Positions 15,984-23,393 of a stretch of DNA of 34,513 bases are shown piece after piece; the stretch's first letter is position 1, and the number at the start of each line of letters is the position of its first letter. The DNA lies in contig JAURXY010000031.1 of NCBI GenBank assembly GCA_030654225.1, positions 65,431-99,943 on the forward strand, in the 5' to 3' direction. A model generated the notes under the pieces. It searched no databases, had not been told where the DNA came from, and saw only the letters and a list, made by a program, of their open reading frames with translations. Source of the DNA: a bacterium. GTDB taxonomy: Bacteria > Patescibacteriota > Minisyncoccia > Moranbacterales > UBA2206. The translations under genes were made by a program, and so were the position numbers.

Positions 15984-16045
15984 TGTCATCCTGAACTCGT
16001 TTCAGGATCTAATTATTGAGATGCTGAAATGAATTCAGCATGACA
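15984..16045. repeat. Two inverted copies of a TGTCATnCTGAA-type palindromic repeat
   Basis: TGTCATCCTGAACTCGTTTC at 15984 on the plus strand and TGTCATGCTGAATTCATTTC on the minus strand from 16045 are copies of one element. The stem bases differ in compensating fashion (CCTGAA/TTCAGG versus GCTGAA/TTCAGC). They lie in the hrcA 5' UTR. Confidence 0.8.
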
Positions 16046-16050
16046 ATACT

Positions 16051-16124
16051 ATTATACATTCCTCTTTAGCACTCGTCAAGTCAGAGTGCTAATTCAATTT
16101 TAGCAGATTGTTTTTAGCTGTCAA
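16051..16124 (-). promoter_or_regulatory. Perfect CIRCE operator with two candidate promoters for hrcA-grpE-dnaK
   Basis: TTAGCACTC-N9-GAGTGCTAA (16066-16092) is an exact CIRCE. Upstream promoter P1: TTGACA (16124-16119), 16 nt, TAAAAT (16102-16097). Overlapping promoter P2: TTGACG (16079-16074, inside CIRCE), 17 nt, TATAAT (16056-16051). HrcA binding would block P2 directly and P1 just at its start site. Confidence 0.93.
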
Positions 16125-16130
16125 GACAAA

Positions 16131-16155
16131 TAAAAATGCGCCCTTTTAGCGCATT
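16131..16155 (-). terminator. Rho-independent terminator of tRNA-Gln
   Basis: On the minus strand AATGCGC-N7-GCGCATT is followed by TTTTATTT. It lies 6 bp downstream of tRNA-Gln and just ahead of the hrcA promoter. Confidence 0.85.
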
Positions 16156-16161
16156 GATTTG

Positions 16162-16232
16162 TTGGGGAAGAGGGATTCGAACCCCCGATCACGGGATCAG
16201 AACCCGTTGCCTTACCGCTTGGCTATTCCCCA
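16162..16232 (-). tRNA. tRNA-Gln (anticodon CTG)
   Basis: 71 nt, no encoded CCA. Acceptor TGGGGAA pairs with TTCCCCA; the D-arm contains AGCGGTAAGGC; anticodon stem ACGGG/CCCGT with loop TTCTGAT gives CTG; the T-loop is TTCGAAT. The U1-A72-type first pair is characteristic of glutamine tRNA. Unlike the Lys and Thr genes here, there is no broken tRNA copy upstream. Confidence 0.95.
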
Positions 16233-16390
16233 ATTTTTTTAGTCTTAATATAATCTAACTCAATATCAACATAAAATCAAATGACACTTGCAATTTTTTT
16301 TGTTTTATGATAATTTAATGTATTCCATTATAGAAAGCTGTTTAAAAAAAGAATATCCGTCAAGGTCATTCAAACCCATAATATTTATTC

Positions 16391-16677
16391 AAGGAGGAAA
16401 AATGCAACTTACCAATTACAAAACAATTGGCATATTTACAAAAGAACAGATAGAATCCCCCGTTCACAATTTAACGGAGAAACAGGTGGAAGACCTGTTT
16501 AAAAAGATGGGGGCTTCGTTACCAGTTTTGTATATGGAAAGCTGGGAAAAATGTCCGGATTTTTTATTTAATGATTCTGAGGAATTAATGATTGACCATA
16601 TTAAGTTAAGGATTGTGAAGAACAACACAGAGCAACACTCCCCCTTCACATATGCAATAAGAGTTTATCCAGTATAA
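16391..16677 (+). CDS. Hypothetical protein, about 91 aa
   Basis: No family recognised. The ORF track begins at 16288, but a strong AAGGAGG (16391-16397) four bases before ATG 16402 marks the likely start, giving 91 aa; the feature start here includes that ribosome binding site. The product is soluble and mixed (MQLTNYKTIGIFTKEQIE..., VEDLFKKMGASLPVLYMESWEKC, ...DHIKLRIVKNN), with no membrane segment. The strongest Shine-Dalgarno in the window together with a good terminator just downstream suggests an independent and well-translated small gene on the plus strand, between tRNA-Gln and the ftsX terminator. Confidence 0.6.
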
Positions 16678-16696
16678 ACATAAACTACCTTCGCCG

Positions 16697-16739
16697 AAAA
16701 GTCCCCCGTCGTCCATTGACGACGCGCGGGACTTTTTTT
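16697..16739 (+). terminator. Rho-independent terminator of the 91-aa ORF
   Basis: AAAAGTCCC...CGTCGTC-CATT-GACGACG...GGGACTTTTTTT, a long GC-rich stem with a U-run, about 20 bp after the stop codon. Confidence 0.85.
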
Positions 16740-16743
16740 ATGC

Positions 16744-16772
16744 AAAAAAACACGCCCATCGCGTGCTTTTGT
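16744..16772 (-). terminator. Terminator at the end of the prfB-ftsE-ftsX transcription unit
   Basis: On the minus strand GCACGC...GCGTG forms a short stem (16751-16765) followed by TTTTTTT. It can also act on the plus strand, where another T-rich run follows. Confidence 0.65.
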
Positions 16773-16855
16773 TTTTTTGCTTTATTCTTTCTACCACGCC
16801 TCATCCTGCCTCATCGGCAGATAAACGGCGCAAGCTTTCTACTTTATACTTACTA

Positions 16856-17764
16856 CTAAATTTTAAGGTATTTCCTCATCGCAATCCAACTACTGGCGAT
16901 TCCAAGAAAGGCGCCGATAGCAACTTGGAGACCAAGAATAGAAAGCGCGTGAGAAAGATAGAAAGTGAATAGATTTCCTGTAGACACCACAGAAGAAGCA
17001 TAAACATTCACAAACTTAATCGATATCATAAGAATAAGCGATGCCACGAGCGAAGCAATTACGCCATAGAGAATGCCTTCAAAAATAAATGGCAAACGGA
17101 TAAACATATTCGATGATCCGACTAGTCGCATCACTTCAATTTCATGTTTATGAGTATAGATTGTGATTCGAATTGTGTTGAAAATAATGAGAATTGATAC
17201 GATTCCAAAAATTCCCGCTATCGCTAAACCAATTTTCTTAATTTGAAAAATCATAGTGTTTAGCTTATTTATCAAATCCTTGTTTTTTCCATAATTAACT
17301 CGGCTCACATCTTCCTTGAAAGACGCATTTTCGACATAATCAGCAACCGCTTGGTATTGACTAGAATTATTCGCCTTAATGACCAGCGATGCTAAAAGTG
17401 GATTCTCTCCAATTTCATCTAGTGACTGCATAATTACCGGCTCATCAGCATTGTCACGTTTGAAAATTTCCAAGGCCTTGTCTTTGGAAATATATTCAAT
17501 TGAACTTATCTCCTTGAAATTTTCCAAATCCTTCTTACTCTGGGCTATTTTTTCTTCACTCACATCACTTTTGAAATATACACTGATGTTCACTTTACTT
17601 TCAACATTTTTCAAAACATTATCCGCCACCATCCCCATCATAAAAATCGCTCCCACCACAAAAAGAGAGAGAACAAGAACGCTCACTGCCGCCACTGACA
17701 ACCAACCATTTCTCCAAAAATTTATTAGACTTTCTTTTATTGTTCGTCCGATAATTAAAAACAT
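16856..17764 (-). CDS. ftsX: Cell division protein FtsX
   Basis: Integral membrane partner of FtsE, coupling the divisome to cell-wall hydrolase activation. At 302 aa it has the standard topology: a cytoplasmic N-terminus, first helix near residues 20-42 (VAAVSVLVLSLFVVGAIFMM), a periplasmic domain of about 130 residues (VNISVYFKSDVSEEKIAQSK, VNYGKNKDLINKL), then three C-terminal helices. The FtsX-type permease region SILIIFNTIRITIYTHKHEIEVMRLVG is clear. It follows ftsE, with a repeat element inserted in the roughly 100-bp junction. Secure. Confidence 0.95.
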   Translation of the reverse strand: MFLIIGRTIKESLINFWRNGWLSVAAVSVLVLSLFVVGAIFMMGMVADNVLKNVESKVNISVYFKSDVSEEKIAQSKKDLENFKEISSIEYISKDKALEIFKRDNADEPVIMQSLDEIGENPLLASLVIKANNSSQYQAVADYVENASFKEDVSRVNYGKNKDLINKLNTMIFQIKKIGLAIAGIFGIVSILIIFNTIRITIYTHKHEIEVMRLVGSSNMFIRLPFIFEGILYGVIASLVASLILMISIKFVNVYASSVVSTGNLFTFYLSHALSILGLQVAIGAFLGIASSWIAMRKYLKI

Positions 17765-17775
17765 ATAATTTCAAT

Positions 17776-17867
17776 CCGATGCGAACCTACGAAACTAATG
17801 CGAATCTACGAAATTTTATTTTGTATTTTGTTCGTAGATTCGAATATCATTCGTAGTTTCGAATCGG
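17776..17867. repeat. MITE-like palindromic element, TTCGTAGATTCG family, copy B
   Basis: 92 bp. The ends CCGATGCGAACCTACGAA and TTCGTAGTTTCGAATCGG are inverted repeats, and the inner modules ATGCGAATCTACGAA and TTCGTAGATTCGAAT also pair, so the whole unit folds on itself with a T-rich loop. It fills the ftsE-ftsX junction from 1 bp after the ftsE stop to 11 bp before the ftsX start. Confidence 0.85.
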
Positions 17868-17868
17868 T

Positions 17869-18636
17869 TTAGCAGATTTTATATTTACCCTTCGCGTCGT
17901 CGCAAATTACTTTTCCATGATCCAAAACAATTACTCTTTTGGCAGCTTTATTGACGATATCATGATCATGGCTAGCTAAAATTACAGTTGTGCCTAATTT
18001 ATTTATATCCAAAAGAAGTTTCACTATTTCCATAGAACTTACTGGATCCAAATTTCCCGTTGGCTCATCCGCCGCAATCACATGAGGCTTATGAATAAGT
18101 GCTCGCGCTAAAACTACTCTCTGCTGTTCACCACCTGAAAGTTGACGTGGAAATTTTTCCATCTTGCCTCCAAGCCCAACAATGTCCAAAATTTGTGGCA
18201 CATCTTCCAAAATTTCACTTCTTGGCGCTCCACAAACTTCCATAGCATAAGCTACATTTTCAAAAACAGTTTTTTTAGAAAGCAATTTGAAGTCTTGAAA
18301 AATTGTGCCAATTCTTCGTCTATGATATGGCAGTTTTCTTCGACTAATCATGTCCAGAGAAACACCGTCAAAATACACCGAGCCCTCTGTCGGCATTTCC
18401 TCAGCATAAATCAATTTCAAAAGAGTTGATTTTCCCGCTCCGCTGTGTCCAACGACTGAAACAAATTCTCCCTTCTTAATTTCTAAATTTATATCCGTCA
18501 GTATATCTTGATCATTTTTGAAAAACTTGCTCACATGATCAAACTTAATAAGCACCGGAAAATGATCCTCTTGCATTTCTCTCGAATATTTTTCTTCACT
18601 ACTTTCTTCGTTTTTAATTTTTGACTCTCTTTTCAT
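17869..18636 (-). CDS. ftsE: Cell division ATP-binding protein FtsE
   Basis: ABC-type ATPase of the FtsEX complex. Walker A GHSGAGKST is followed by the Q-loop region IGTIFQDFKLL, the signature LSGGEQQRVVLARAL, Walker B VIAADEPTGNLD and the switch His in ILASHDHDIV. At 255 aa it carries an N-terminal charged extension of about 25 residues; an internal Met at residue 21 (MQEDHFPVLIKFDHVSK) is closer to the usual FtsE start, and neither start has a good Shine-Dalgarno. It is downstream of prfB, the usual order in many bacteria, and upstream of ftsX. Secure. Confidence 0.96.
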   Translation of the reverse strand: MKRESKIKNEESSEEKYSREMQEDHFPVLIKFDHVSKFFKNDQDILTDINLEIKKGEFVSVVGHSGAGKSTLLKLIYAEEMPTEGSVYFDGVSLDMISRRKLPYHRRRIGTIFQDFKLLSKKTVFENVAYAMEVCGAPRSEILEDVPQILDIVGLGGKMEKFPRQLSGGEQQRVVLARALIHKPHVIAADEPTGNLDPVSSMEIVKLLLDINKLGTTVILASHDHDIVNKAAKRVIVLDHGKVICDDAKGKYKIC

Positions 18637-18674
18637 TTATTTTTATAAATTTTAATTCGTAATGTCATTATAAA

Positions 18675-19773
18675 CTACTTTTTCAAATACTTCAAGTAGC
18701 TTTCCATAAATTCATTGAGATTTCCCTCCAAAACACTTTCCGCTTGGGCAGTTTCGTGTTTTGTGCGATGATCTTTGACCATTTTGTATGGATGAATCAC
18801 ATACGAGCGAATTTGACTCCCCCACTCAGCGCTCAAAGATTCGCCACGAAGTTTTCTTTTTTCTTCTTCCACTTCTTCCAAATATTTTTTATGCAATTTT
18901 GCTTTCAAGATTTTCATCGCCTGTTCCTTGTTTTGCAGTTGTGATCTTTCATTTTGACAAGACGCCACAACACCCGTTGGAATATGCGTTATTCGCACAG
19001 CGCTATCAGTTGTGTTGACACTTTGTCCGCCCGCGCCACTCGATCGATACACATCAATTCTCAAATCTTGCGGATTGATCAATACCTCTTTCATTTCCGA
19101 AATTACTGGCATAATTTCAACAAGCGCAAAAGATGTTTGACGCAAATTGTCAGCATTAAATGGTGAGAGTCGCACCAAGCGATGCACACCCGCTTCGCTT
19201 TTCAAATATCCATAAGCAAAGCTACCAGAAATTTCTAGCGTCGCACTTTTTATCCCCGCTTCCTGTCCGTGTGTTTCGTCCATCAGTTTTGCTTTAAAAT
19301 TATTGATTTGCGCCCATTTCAAATACATGCGAAGAAGCATTTCTGACCAATCCTGTGCGTCCACTCCGCCCGCACCACTCATGATATTTATAATAGCATC
19401 GTTTCGATCATATTCCCCAGAGAAAAGCGTCTTAAATTCCAAAGTATTGATATTTTTTTCTATTTCCAAAATTTCTTTTTCAATTTCAGCACTGTCCGCC
19501 GATGAGGCGGGCTTGTCCCCAATCATTTCCGCCAACTCTTCCAAATTTTTCAGCTTATTTTCTATTTCTTCAATTTCCAAAATTTCTTTTTTCAATTCTT
19601 CAATTTCCTGCATAATTTTCCCCGCATTTTGCGAATCACTCCAAAAATCAGCTTTTTCACTTTCCTTGGTTAATTCCCCAATTCTTTTTGCTTTTACATC
19701 CAAGTCAAAGATAGTCCCGAATAGTCGGGAGTTTAATTTTTAGTTCTTCGATTTTTTGCGTAAAATTTTGCAT
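18675..19773 (-). CDS. prfB: Peptide chain release factor 2 with programmed +1 frameshift
   Basis: Recognises UAA and UGA stops and releases the peptide. The ORF track gives only the second part (342 aa from 19703). The gene really starts at ATG 19773 with a 22-codon frame (MQNFTQKIEELKIKLPTIRD...) ending CTT TGA at 19710-19705. Shifting +1 at CTT-TGA-C, the classical RF2 autoregulatory site, continues into DLDVKAKRIGELTKES. Further markers are the peptide anticodon SPF (RLSPFNADN) and the GGQ loop (RSSGAGGQSVNTTDS). TCGGGAC just before the slip site may act as the stimulatory Shine-Dalgarno-like element. Residues around GDKPASSADS come from an in-frame palindrome. It starts 5 bp after the upstream small membrane protein gene. 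Confidence 0.95.
19490..19517. repeat. Palindrome CCGCC-GATGA-GGCGG inside prfB
   Basis: A perfect 5-bp GC stem with loop GATGA (19496-19510), with further pairing outside. The identical core occurs at 34293-34307 in non-coding DNA, and a variant with stem CTGCC/GGCAG and the same loop occurs at 16809-16823. Here it encodes part of GDKPASSADS in a variable helical region of RF2 and keeps the frame. Confidence 0.75.
19697..19716 (-). promoter_or_regulatory. RF2 frameshift site CTT-TGA-C
   Basis: CTTTGAC (19710-19704) in the zero frame of prfB, preceded by TAT as in E. coli and by the palindrome TCCCGA-CTAT-TCGGGA five bases before CTT. RF2 shortage would favour slipping past the in-frame UGA. 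Confidence 0.92.
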
Positions 19774-19778
19774 ATTAT

Positions 19779-20135
19779 TTAAAAGTTCATACAGGAATCA
19801 CAATACAAAATACCATGTTCTATATATTTACCTATTGTAAAATAAGCAAGTATAAGTATAATATTTGCAATAACAATTAAATTTTTAAGTTTTATTAAAG
19901 TATATTTTTTTTGAATAATAAATGAAACTAATAACGCCAATAAAATTGGCCCTATAGAAATGTATACGTTAAGTAAAAACGATTTACAAAAGTCTCCCCA
20001 AGCATCAAGATGTTTTTTTCCTGGAGATAATTGTAAAAAATCTTCAATAAAACCAGAAGAATACCATAAGCTTATTACTAATATCATGCCAATATGACTT
20101 ACGAACTGAATTAAAAGTTTTTTATTAATACTCAT
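19779..20135 (-). CDS. Hypothetical small membrane protein, 118 aa
   Basis: No family recognised. Three hydrophobic segments are visible (about residues 10-30, 55-73 and 85-100), with a polar stretch between the first two (LQLSPGKKHLDAWGDFCKSF). The C-terminus ends in a CDSC motif (GILYCDSCMNF), which could bind a metal or form a disulphide. Base composition is even more AT-rich than its neighbours. It lies between the ZIP transporter and prfB, with its stop 5 bp before the prfB start, so prfB may be read through from it. A real gene is likely; function unknown. Confidence 0.55.
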   Translation of the reverse strand: MSINKKLLIQFVSHIGMILVISLWYSSGFIEDFLQLSPGKKHLDAWGDFCKSFLLNVYISIGPILLALLVSFIIQKKYTLIKLKNLIVIANIILILAYFTIGKYIEHGILYCDSCMNF

Positions 20136-20169
20136 AGATAAAAAATTAAATTAATTAGTAAATTATTTT

Positions 20170-20913
20170 TTATTCCAAAAACAACAATCCTGCCATCAGC
20201 CCCATACCCAGCACAAAGGCGATTGTTTGCCAAAAACCAGCTTTGAAAGAGCGGTGTTTGTGAAGTTCAGGAATTAAATCCGTTCCAGCAATATAGATAA
20301 ATCCGCCGGCAGCAAAAGGCACTAAAAATGCGGTCAGATCAGCTACATTCAAATTTATCGCTAAAATTACCACTGCCCCGAGGACTGCTGTGAGTGCGGT
20401 GATAAAATTGAAAAACAACGCTTTTCCTCTAGAAAATCCAGCATACACCAAAGAAGCAAAATCACCAATCTCTTGGGGAATTTCATGGAAAACAACGGCT
20501 GTTGTTGTAGCAATTCCCAATGGAACACTCACTAAAAAACTGGTAGCGATAATCATTCCATCAATGAAATTGTGAATCGAATCTCCAATCAGAATCACAT
20601 AGGAAAAAGGATGAGGGTGCTGTTCGCAAGGTTCTTCGTGACAATGACGCCAACGAATGATTTTTTCAATTAGAAAGAAAATCAAAATTCCGCCCAAAAT
20701 TGAAAAGGAAATTTTCATCGTATTTTGTGAATTCTCAAATGCTTCTGGAATAAGATGCAAGAAAGCATCCCCCATCAGCGTCCCAGCCGAAAAACTCACC
20801 AGATAAATCAAAACTTTATATAGTTTTTTTTGATCAATCGACAACGCGAAAACACCGACAAGTGAAATCAGACTAATTACAGAAACTGAAACTATTGTAT
20901 AAATCCAAACCAT
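20170..20913 (-). CDS. ZIP family divalent metal transporter
   Basis: Zinc/iron-permease-type importer or exporter in the membrane, 247 aa with about eight helices. Family metal-site motifs are present: HLIPEAFEN (early helix), HNFIDGMIIATSFL with the His-Asn...Asp set in helix 4, and HEIPQEIGDFASLVYAGF in helix 5. A cytoplasmic His-rich loop (RWRHCHEEPCEQHPHPF) between helices 3 and 4 is typical of ZIPs and probably binds metal. The ATG at 20913 is 1 bp beyond the stop codon of the upstream rubrerythrin-like gene, indicating translational coupling and perhaps a shared metal or redox stress role. The metal ion cannot be told from sequence. Confidence 0.92.
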   Translation of the reverse strand: MVWIYTIVSVSVISLISLVGVFALSIDQKKLYKVLIYLVSFSAGTLMGDAFLHLIPEAFENSQNTMKISFSILGGILIFFLIEKIIRWRHCHEEPCEQHPHPFSYVILIGDSIHNFIDGMIIATSFLVSVPLGIATTTAVVFHEIPQEIGDFASLVYAGFSRGKALFFNFITALTAVLGAVVILAINLNVADLTAFLVPFAAGGFIYIAGTDLIPELHKHRSFKAGFWQTIAFVLGMGLMAGLLFLE

Positions 20914-20914
20914 A

Positions 20915-21475
20915 TTATAAGTTCTTTATAAGTTCAATGTGCCCTGCCTCCACCTGCATTAATGCTCCGAAAAATTTTCGAATATTTGGCTCTGTCGCTT
21001 CAGAGGTAAATTTTTTGTATAGCTCTACCGCATGATCTTCTAACTCAATTGTCTTTTGAAAATTTTCTTGATTTTCATCAGCACAAGTTTCTGCTTTCAT
21101 CTCTGGCATAACAATGCCCAAAAGTTTTGTCACAATCACCGCGTGTTCGAGTTCCACCTTCGCCAAACGCTTATACATTGCTTTGATTTTATATTCCGAT
21201 GCTTTCCCCGCCATACAAAGATACATCGCATTGGCTCGAGTTTCAAGTGCTAATGTTTCCAAAAGATTTTTTTGGGAAAGTTCTGAAATATCCCCGCCTC
21301 GCGTCGACGAGCGGTCGTCTCCGCGAGTCGAGGCAGGAATTTTTTCATTCACAATCGGCTTGGCTTCATCAGCATTTTTTATAAAATTATTCTTCGCCCC
21401 GCAAAACGGACAGTCCGTCGGCTTCTCCTCCCCAATATACGCATCCCCACAAATTTCACAAATGTATAGTTTCAT
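20915..21475 (-). CDS. Rubrerythrin-like protein with N-terminal zinc/iron ribbon
   Basis: Probable non-haem iron protein of peroxide defence or ferritin-like family, 186 aa. Residues 1-35 form a rubredoxin-like ribbon (YICEICGDAYIG...CPFCGAKN, two CxxC pairs). A linker follows, then a four-helix ferritin-like domain from about residue 68 with carboxylate/His ligand motifs: LETLALETRAN, KVELEHAVIV, QKTIELEDHAVELY and QVEAGHIELI. Two E-x-x-H motifs support a di-iron site. The domain order is reversed compared with classical rubrerythrin, which has rubredoxin at the C-terminus. The linker IPASTRGDDRSSTRGGD is encoded by a GC-rich palindrome that looks inserted. It is coupled to the ZIP transporter gene. 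Confidence 0.82.
   Translation of the reverse strand: MKLYICEICGDAYIGEEKPTDCPFCGAKNNFIKNADEAKPIVNEKIPASTRGDDRSSTRGGDISELSQKNLLETLALETRANAMYLCMAGKASEYKIKAMYKRLAKVELEHAVIVTKLLGIVMPEMKAETCADENQENFQKTIELEDHAVELYKKFTSEATEPNIRKFFGALMQVEAGHIELIKNL
21296..21334. repeat. 39-bp GC-rich palindromic insert in the rubrerythrin-like gene
   Basis: GCCTC...GAGGC outer arms enclose GACGA-GCGG-TCGTC and GCG/CGC pairings. It is 39 bp, exactly 13 codons, and is far more GC-rich than the flanking gene. It encodes ASTRGDDRSSTRGG-like residues in the linker between the two domains. Confidence 0.75.
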
Positions 21476-21509
21476 ATGATTTGAATTATTTTAATTATTA
21501 ATAAAAAAC

Positions 21510-23393
21510 CTATAGACTTTTAACAATTTCTTCTGCTTCTTTTATTGTATCTTCTTTTTTAAAAATTGATTTTTGCAATAATCTTTCTCCAATCTCTTTT
21601 CTTTTTTCAGCAGATAATCCAGCTTTCCCAATTGCAACTTCTTCAGGCATAAGTTGCTTTCCGATCTCCACTGTTCCATCATCATTAACACTAAAACACT
21701 CGAAAAAATTACCCTCAGAATTTTTTATATATATTGGCAAGCCTTTTTTAGATGCAATTTCAATTGGTTTTCTCCACATTGATATATTCCTCTCTAACAT
21801 TTCCTTATAATCATTCCAATAAGCTGATTTATTCTTAACTGCCTCGGATTGCTCTTTAATATTTAAACTTCCTACCCAATATTTTCCCTCATTATCTTCA
21901 ACGCCTGGAATGAAATAACCAAAAACCTCAGGATTATTCACAACAAATTCATTATACCCACCTTTTTTAAATAATTCTGCATTCCTTCTTCTTGTTTTGG
22001 CAACCTTATCAATTTCCTCAGCACTCACTCCCTCATCTCTTTTTTGACCAGATCTTCTGTCTTTTATTCCAAAAGAAACACTCCCCGCATCATCAATACT
22101 TGCCTCACTTATTTGACCGCCACCTAATATAATTCCTCCCGAATGAGACCATAATCCACTGATAAGACCATTTTCATCCTTCCCTGGATTAATCGAAGAA
22201 ACAGAAATTGATGGCTCTAGGGAAAGTAGTATATCTAAGTCATCTTCAAAGGTAGCATCGGAAGAAACATTTGAATTTTCATTATGACGCAATTTTTCAT
22301 CTTCATTAATTGTGTGTACAAAAAAACAATTACTTCGTAGCATAGTTTGTTCAACACTTCTCTGTATATTTTCAAATTTTTCTTTTCCTATCTCATCCGC
22401 TTTCGTATAATGTTCTTCGACTTTTTTCTTAATTTCCTCAAGCCCTTCGCTGTTGGAGATTAGTTGCTCTAGATTTTCTTGCTCATCATTAACGTCTTCT
22501 TCATTTAATTCTTCCCCAGAAGAAAATCTTTTAGCCATTGCATTAGCTTCACCACTTTGCATTTCCGACAATTTACCATATTGCCCATCTTCCTTGCTAC
22601 CATCTAAATTTTCCTGAGAAAGATTTGATTTTTCGATTTCTATGCGAATTTCTTCTATGAGTTTCGCCCGTTCTTCAGCTAGAAATTTTTTTGATGCTTC
22701 TTCTTTGCTTAGTAATTCAACCTTTCTAACAACTCGCTCTTGCATTTTAGATTCGTCATCAGGTTTTAATATTTCCAATTCACCTCCGCATGCAGTGCAA
22801 TAACTTGCACTTGCGCTTGTATATTCTCTACCACATTTTGGACATGACCTTGTTACTATCTGATCTTTTTCTGGAAATTTGGAATCTAGCATTTTTTTAA
22901 CTTTCTCCACATTTATATCGATTGCACTCCGCCAAGTTATATCCTTTCCCAATCCTTCTGTTAAATACGAATATAAAGCCCAATACTCGGGAGATTTGTC
23001 ATTCCCTTCAGCTTGTAATTTTAAAACTATTTTCTTCCCTAAATCGTAAGCTTCTTGTTGTTCTTCAGTTGGATTTTTTTCTATGTTTTCTTTTTTGTCA
23101 GAAATTTCCTTTTCCAATTCCACTTTCGCTTCTTGAGCTTCTTTGTTCAACCCTTCCAATTCACTTCTATCCACTATGTCAATTTGCAAGCCATCTGCTG
23201 ATGCTTTTTTCTCAACACTTTCCAAATCTGATTTTTCTTCTCGCTCAAAACTAGCCACCTCTTTTTCAGAATCCGCCAACATTTCATTTTCAATTTCTTC
23301 TGGCGATTTTTCAACTTCCTCAAAAACAGCTTCTTGCTCAGCTTTTACTTTTGGCTTTTCTCCTGATTTAATTGTTGAATCTTCTACGCTCAT
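21510..23393 (-). CDS. Hypothetical 627-aa protein with central zinc ribbon
   Basis: No overall family recognised. The N-terminal third is very acidic and probably coiled-coil (repeats of Glu/Lys such as KSPEEIENEMLADSEKEV). Near residues 183-205 is a zinc ribbon CPKCGREYTSASASYCTACG. Another coiled-coil region follows (RAKLIEEIRIEIEKSNLSQ). The C-terminal part after about residue 370 looks globular, with Gly-rich SGLWSHSGGIILGGGQISE and YFIPGVEDNEGKYWVGSLN. There is no membrane segment or signal. ATG 23393 directly follows the TAA of a 47-aa ORF (TAAATG), so the two are translationally coupled. It could be a large adaptor or surface-independent scaffold; this is a guess. Confidence 0.65.
   Translation of the reverse strand: MSVEDSTIKSGEKPKVKAEQEAVFEEVEKSPEEIENEMLADSEKEVASFEREEKSDLESVEKKASADGLQIDIVDRSELEGLNKEAQEAKVELEKEISDKKENIEKNPTEEQQEAYDLGKKIVLKLQAEGNDKSPEYWALYSYLTEGLGKDITWRSAIDINVEKVKKMLDSKFPEKDQIVTRSCPKCGREYTSASASYCTACGGELEILKPDDESKMQERVVRKVELLSKEEASKKFLAEERAKLIEEIRIEIEKSNLSQENLDGSKEDGQYGKLSEMQSGEANAMAKRFSSGEELNEEDVNDEQENLEQLISNSEGLEEIKKKVEEHYTKADEIGKEKFENIQRSVEQTMLRSNCFFVHTINEDEKLRHNENSNVSSDATFEDDLDILLSLEPSISVSSINPGKDENGLISGLWSHSGGIILGGGQISEASIDDAGSVSFGIKDRRSGQKRDEGVSAEEIDKVAKTRRRNAELFKKGGYNEFVVNNPEVFGYFIPGVEDNEGKYWVGSLNIKEQSEAVKNKSAYWNDYKEMLERNISMWRKPIEIASKKGLPIYIKNSEGNFFECFSVNDDGTVEIGKQLMPEEVAIGKAGLSAEKRKEIGERLLQKSIFKKEDTIKEAEEIVKSL

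Noticed and set aside
17776-17867. CRISPR array from repeated TTCGTAGATTCG units
   Set aside because: Units are inverted, not regularly spaced direct repeats; no spacers and no cas genes.
19703-19773. prfB broken by a nonsense mutation at TGA
   Set aside because: The context CTT-TGA-C and correct +1 continuation are the classical RF2 programmed frameshift.
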